From positions 1-5,832 of the forward strand of contig DASQDR010000133.1 in NCBI GenBank assembly GCA_035634055.1: 5,832 nt of DNA, read 5' to 3'. Made by a program: the position numbers and the translations under genes. Origin of the DNA: JAICTV01 sp035634055 (GTDB lineage Bacteria > Planctomycetota > Phycisphaerae > Tepidisphaerales > Tepidisphaeraceae). Within the stretch, counting starts at the first letter, position 1. Every line of letters begins with the position of its first letter. Below the pieces are notes generated by a model, which did no database searches, was not told the origin of the DNA, and worked only from the letters and a program-made list of their open reading frames with translations. Shown piece after piece: positions 5,435-5,832 of the stretch.

Positions 5435-5832
5435 ATGAGCGTCGCGACGGGCGTCAACCCGATGATCCCCTTGATGATCCTGGCCGAGTCCGGGGTCGGG
5501 ACGATCGTGGTGCGGTCGCTGGTGATCGTCGCGCTGGTGATCGCGGCGTTCTTCGGGGTGGTGCGGCTGCGGGCGTGGCTTCAGAGCGACGACGAACCGG
5601 CGGCGACCGGGCCGGCATTCTCGCTATCGGACCTGAAGCAGTTGCACCGCGACGGGCAGCTCACCGATGAGGAATTCGAGCGGATGCGGTCGAAAATGGT
5701 CGGCGCCGCCAAGGCGATGGCTGCCAGGATGCCCGACCCGCTGGCGGGCAGCCGCCGGCGCGCGGCCGGGGGACCGCCAGGCGCTGGACCGGCGATGCCG
5801 CCGCCGCCGGGCGCGGTCCCGCCCCGCGCCGT
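5435..5832 (+). CDS. Small single-pass membrane protein with SHOCT-like segment (cut by right edge)
   Basis: The 132 visible codons are open to the window end; the stop is outside. After a short N-terminus there is one hydrophobic segment at about 23-43 (TIVVRSLVIVALVIAAFFGVV), followed by RLRAWLQ and an acidic linker. Residues 63-89 (SLSDLKQL, then GQLTDEEFERMRSKM) match the SHOCT-type short helical motif, in which a helix, G-x-L-T/S and E-E-F/Y-x-x-x-K recur. This motif is often found at the ends of membrane or oligomeric proteins and has no established catalytic role. The visible end is Pro/Gly/Ala-rich with a run of four prolines and is probably disordered. The ATG at 5435 is chosen because it is the first in frame and follows a promoter-like sequence; M10 and M14 are alternatives. 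Function is unknown. Confidence 0.75.
   Translation, partial: MSVATGVNPMIPLMILAESGVGTIVVRSLVIVALVIAAFFGVVRLRAWLQSDDEPAATGPAFSLSDLKQLHRDGQLTDEEFERMRSKMVGAAKAMAARMPDPLAGSRRRAAGGPPGAGPAMPPPPGAVPPRA

Overview
The window is about two-thirds G+C by eye and carries six protein genes, five of them on the minus strand. No RNA gene, CRISPR array, insertion sequence or phage gene was seen. The best guess for the source is a planctomycete-type bacterium (Phycisphaerae/Tepidisphaera-like). That rests on the PurL architecture, the near-absence of Shine-Dalgarno sites, a SHOCT-like small membrane protein and GC-rich dispersed repeats. It is recognition from memory, not a database result.

Layout from left to right: (1) 1-1223, minus, the N-terminal part of purL (FGAM synthase, purine synthesis). 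It runs off the left edge through a low-complexity GACGAAGC-type repeat that keeps the reading frame open. (2) 1224-1323, a short gap with a pyrimidine tract and the purL start region. (3) 1324-2358, minus, a COMT-like SAM-dependent O-methyltransferase. (4) 2359-2566, a gap filled by a REP/BIME-like inverted repeat. (5) 2567-3583, minus, a quercetinase-like bicupin with two complete metal-binding motifs. (6) 3584-3681, a gap with a small dyad. (7) 3682-4800, minus, a family 9 glycosyltransferase like heptosyltransferase WaaF. (8) 4847-5302, minus, a DUF2784 membrane protein. (9) 5435-5832, plus, a SHOCT-like membrane protein cut by the right edge and divergent from DUF2784.

The genes do not form one obvious pathway: purL is housekeeping, the glycosyltransferase serves the cell envelope, and DUF2784 and the SHOCT-like protein are of unknown role. 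The bicupin and the O-methyltransferase are the only pair with a plausible shared purpose (oxidation and methylation of aromatic or polyphenolic compounds), and this is inference.

Two signals stand out. First, five of the six genes lack a Shine-Dalgarno site and instead have a -10-like TANNNT hexamer 6-10 nt before the start codon, the pattern expected of leaderless transcripts. The exception, the methyltransferase, has AGGAA and may be the second gene of a bicupin operon. Second, a dispersed-type repeat has apparently been inserted in frame inside the essential purL gene. I see no defence system or other clearly new multi-gene system.
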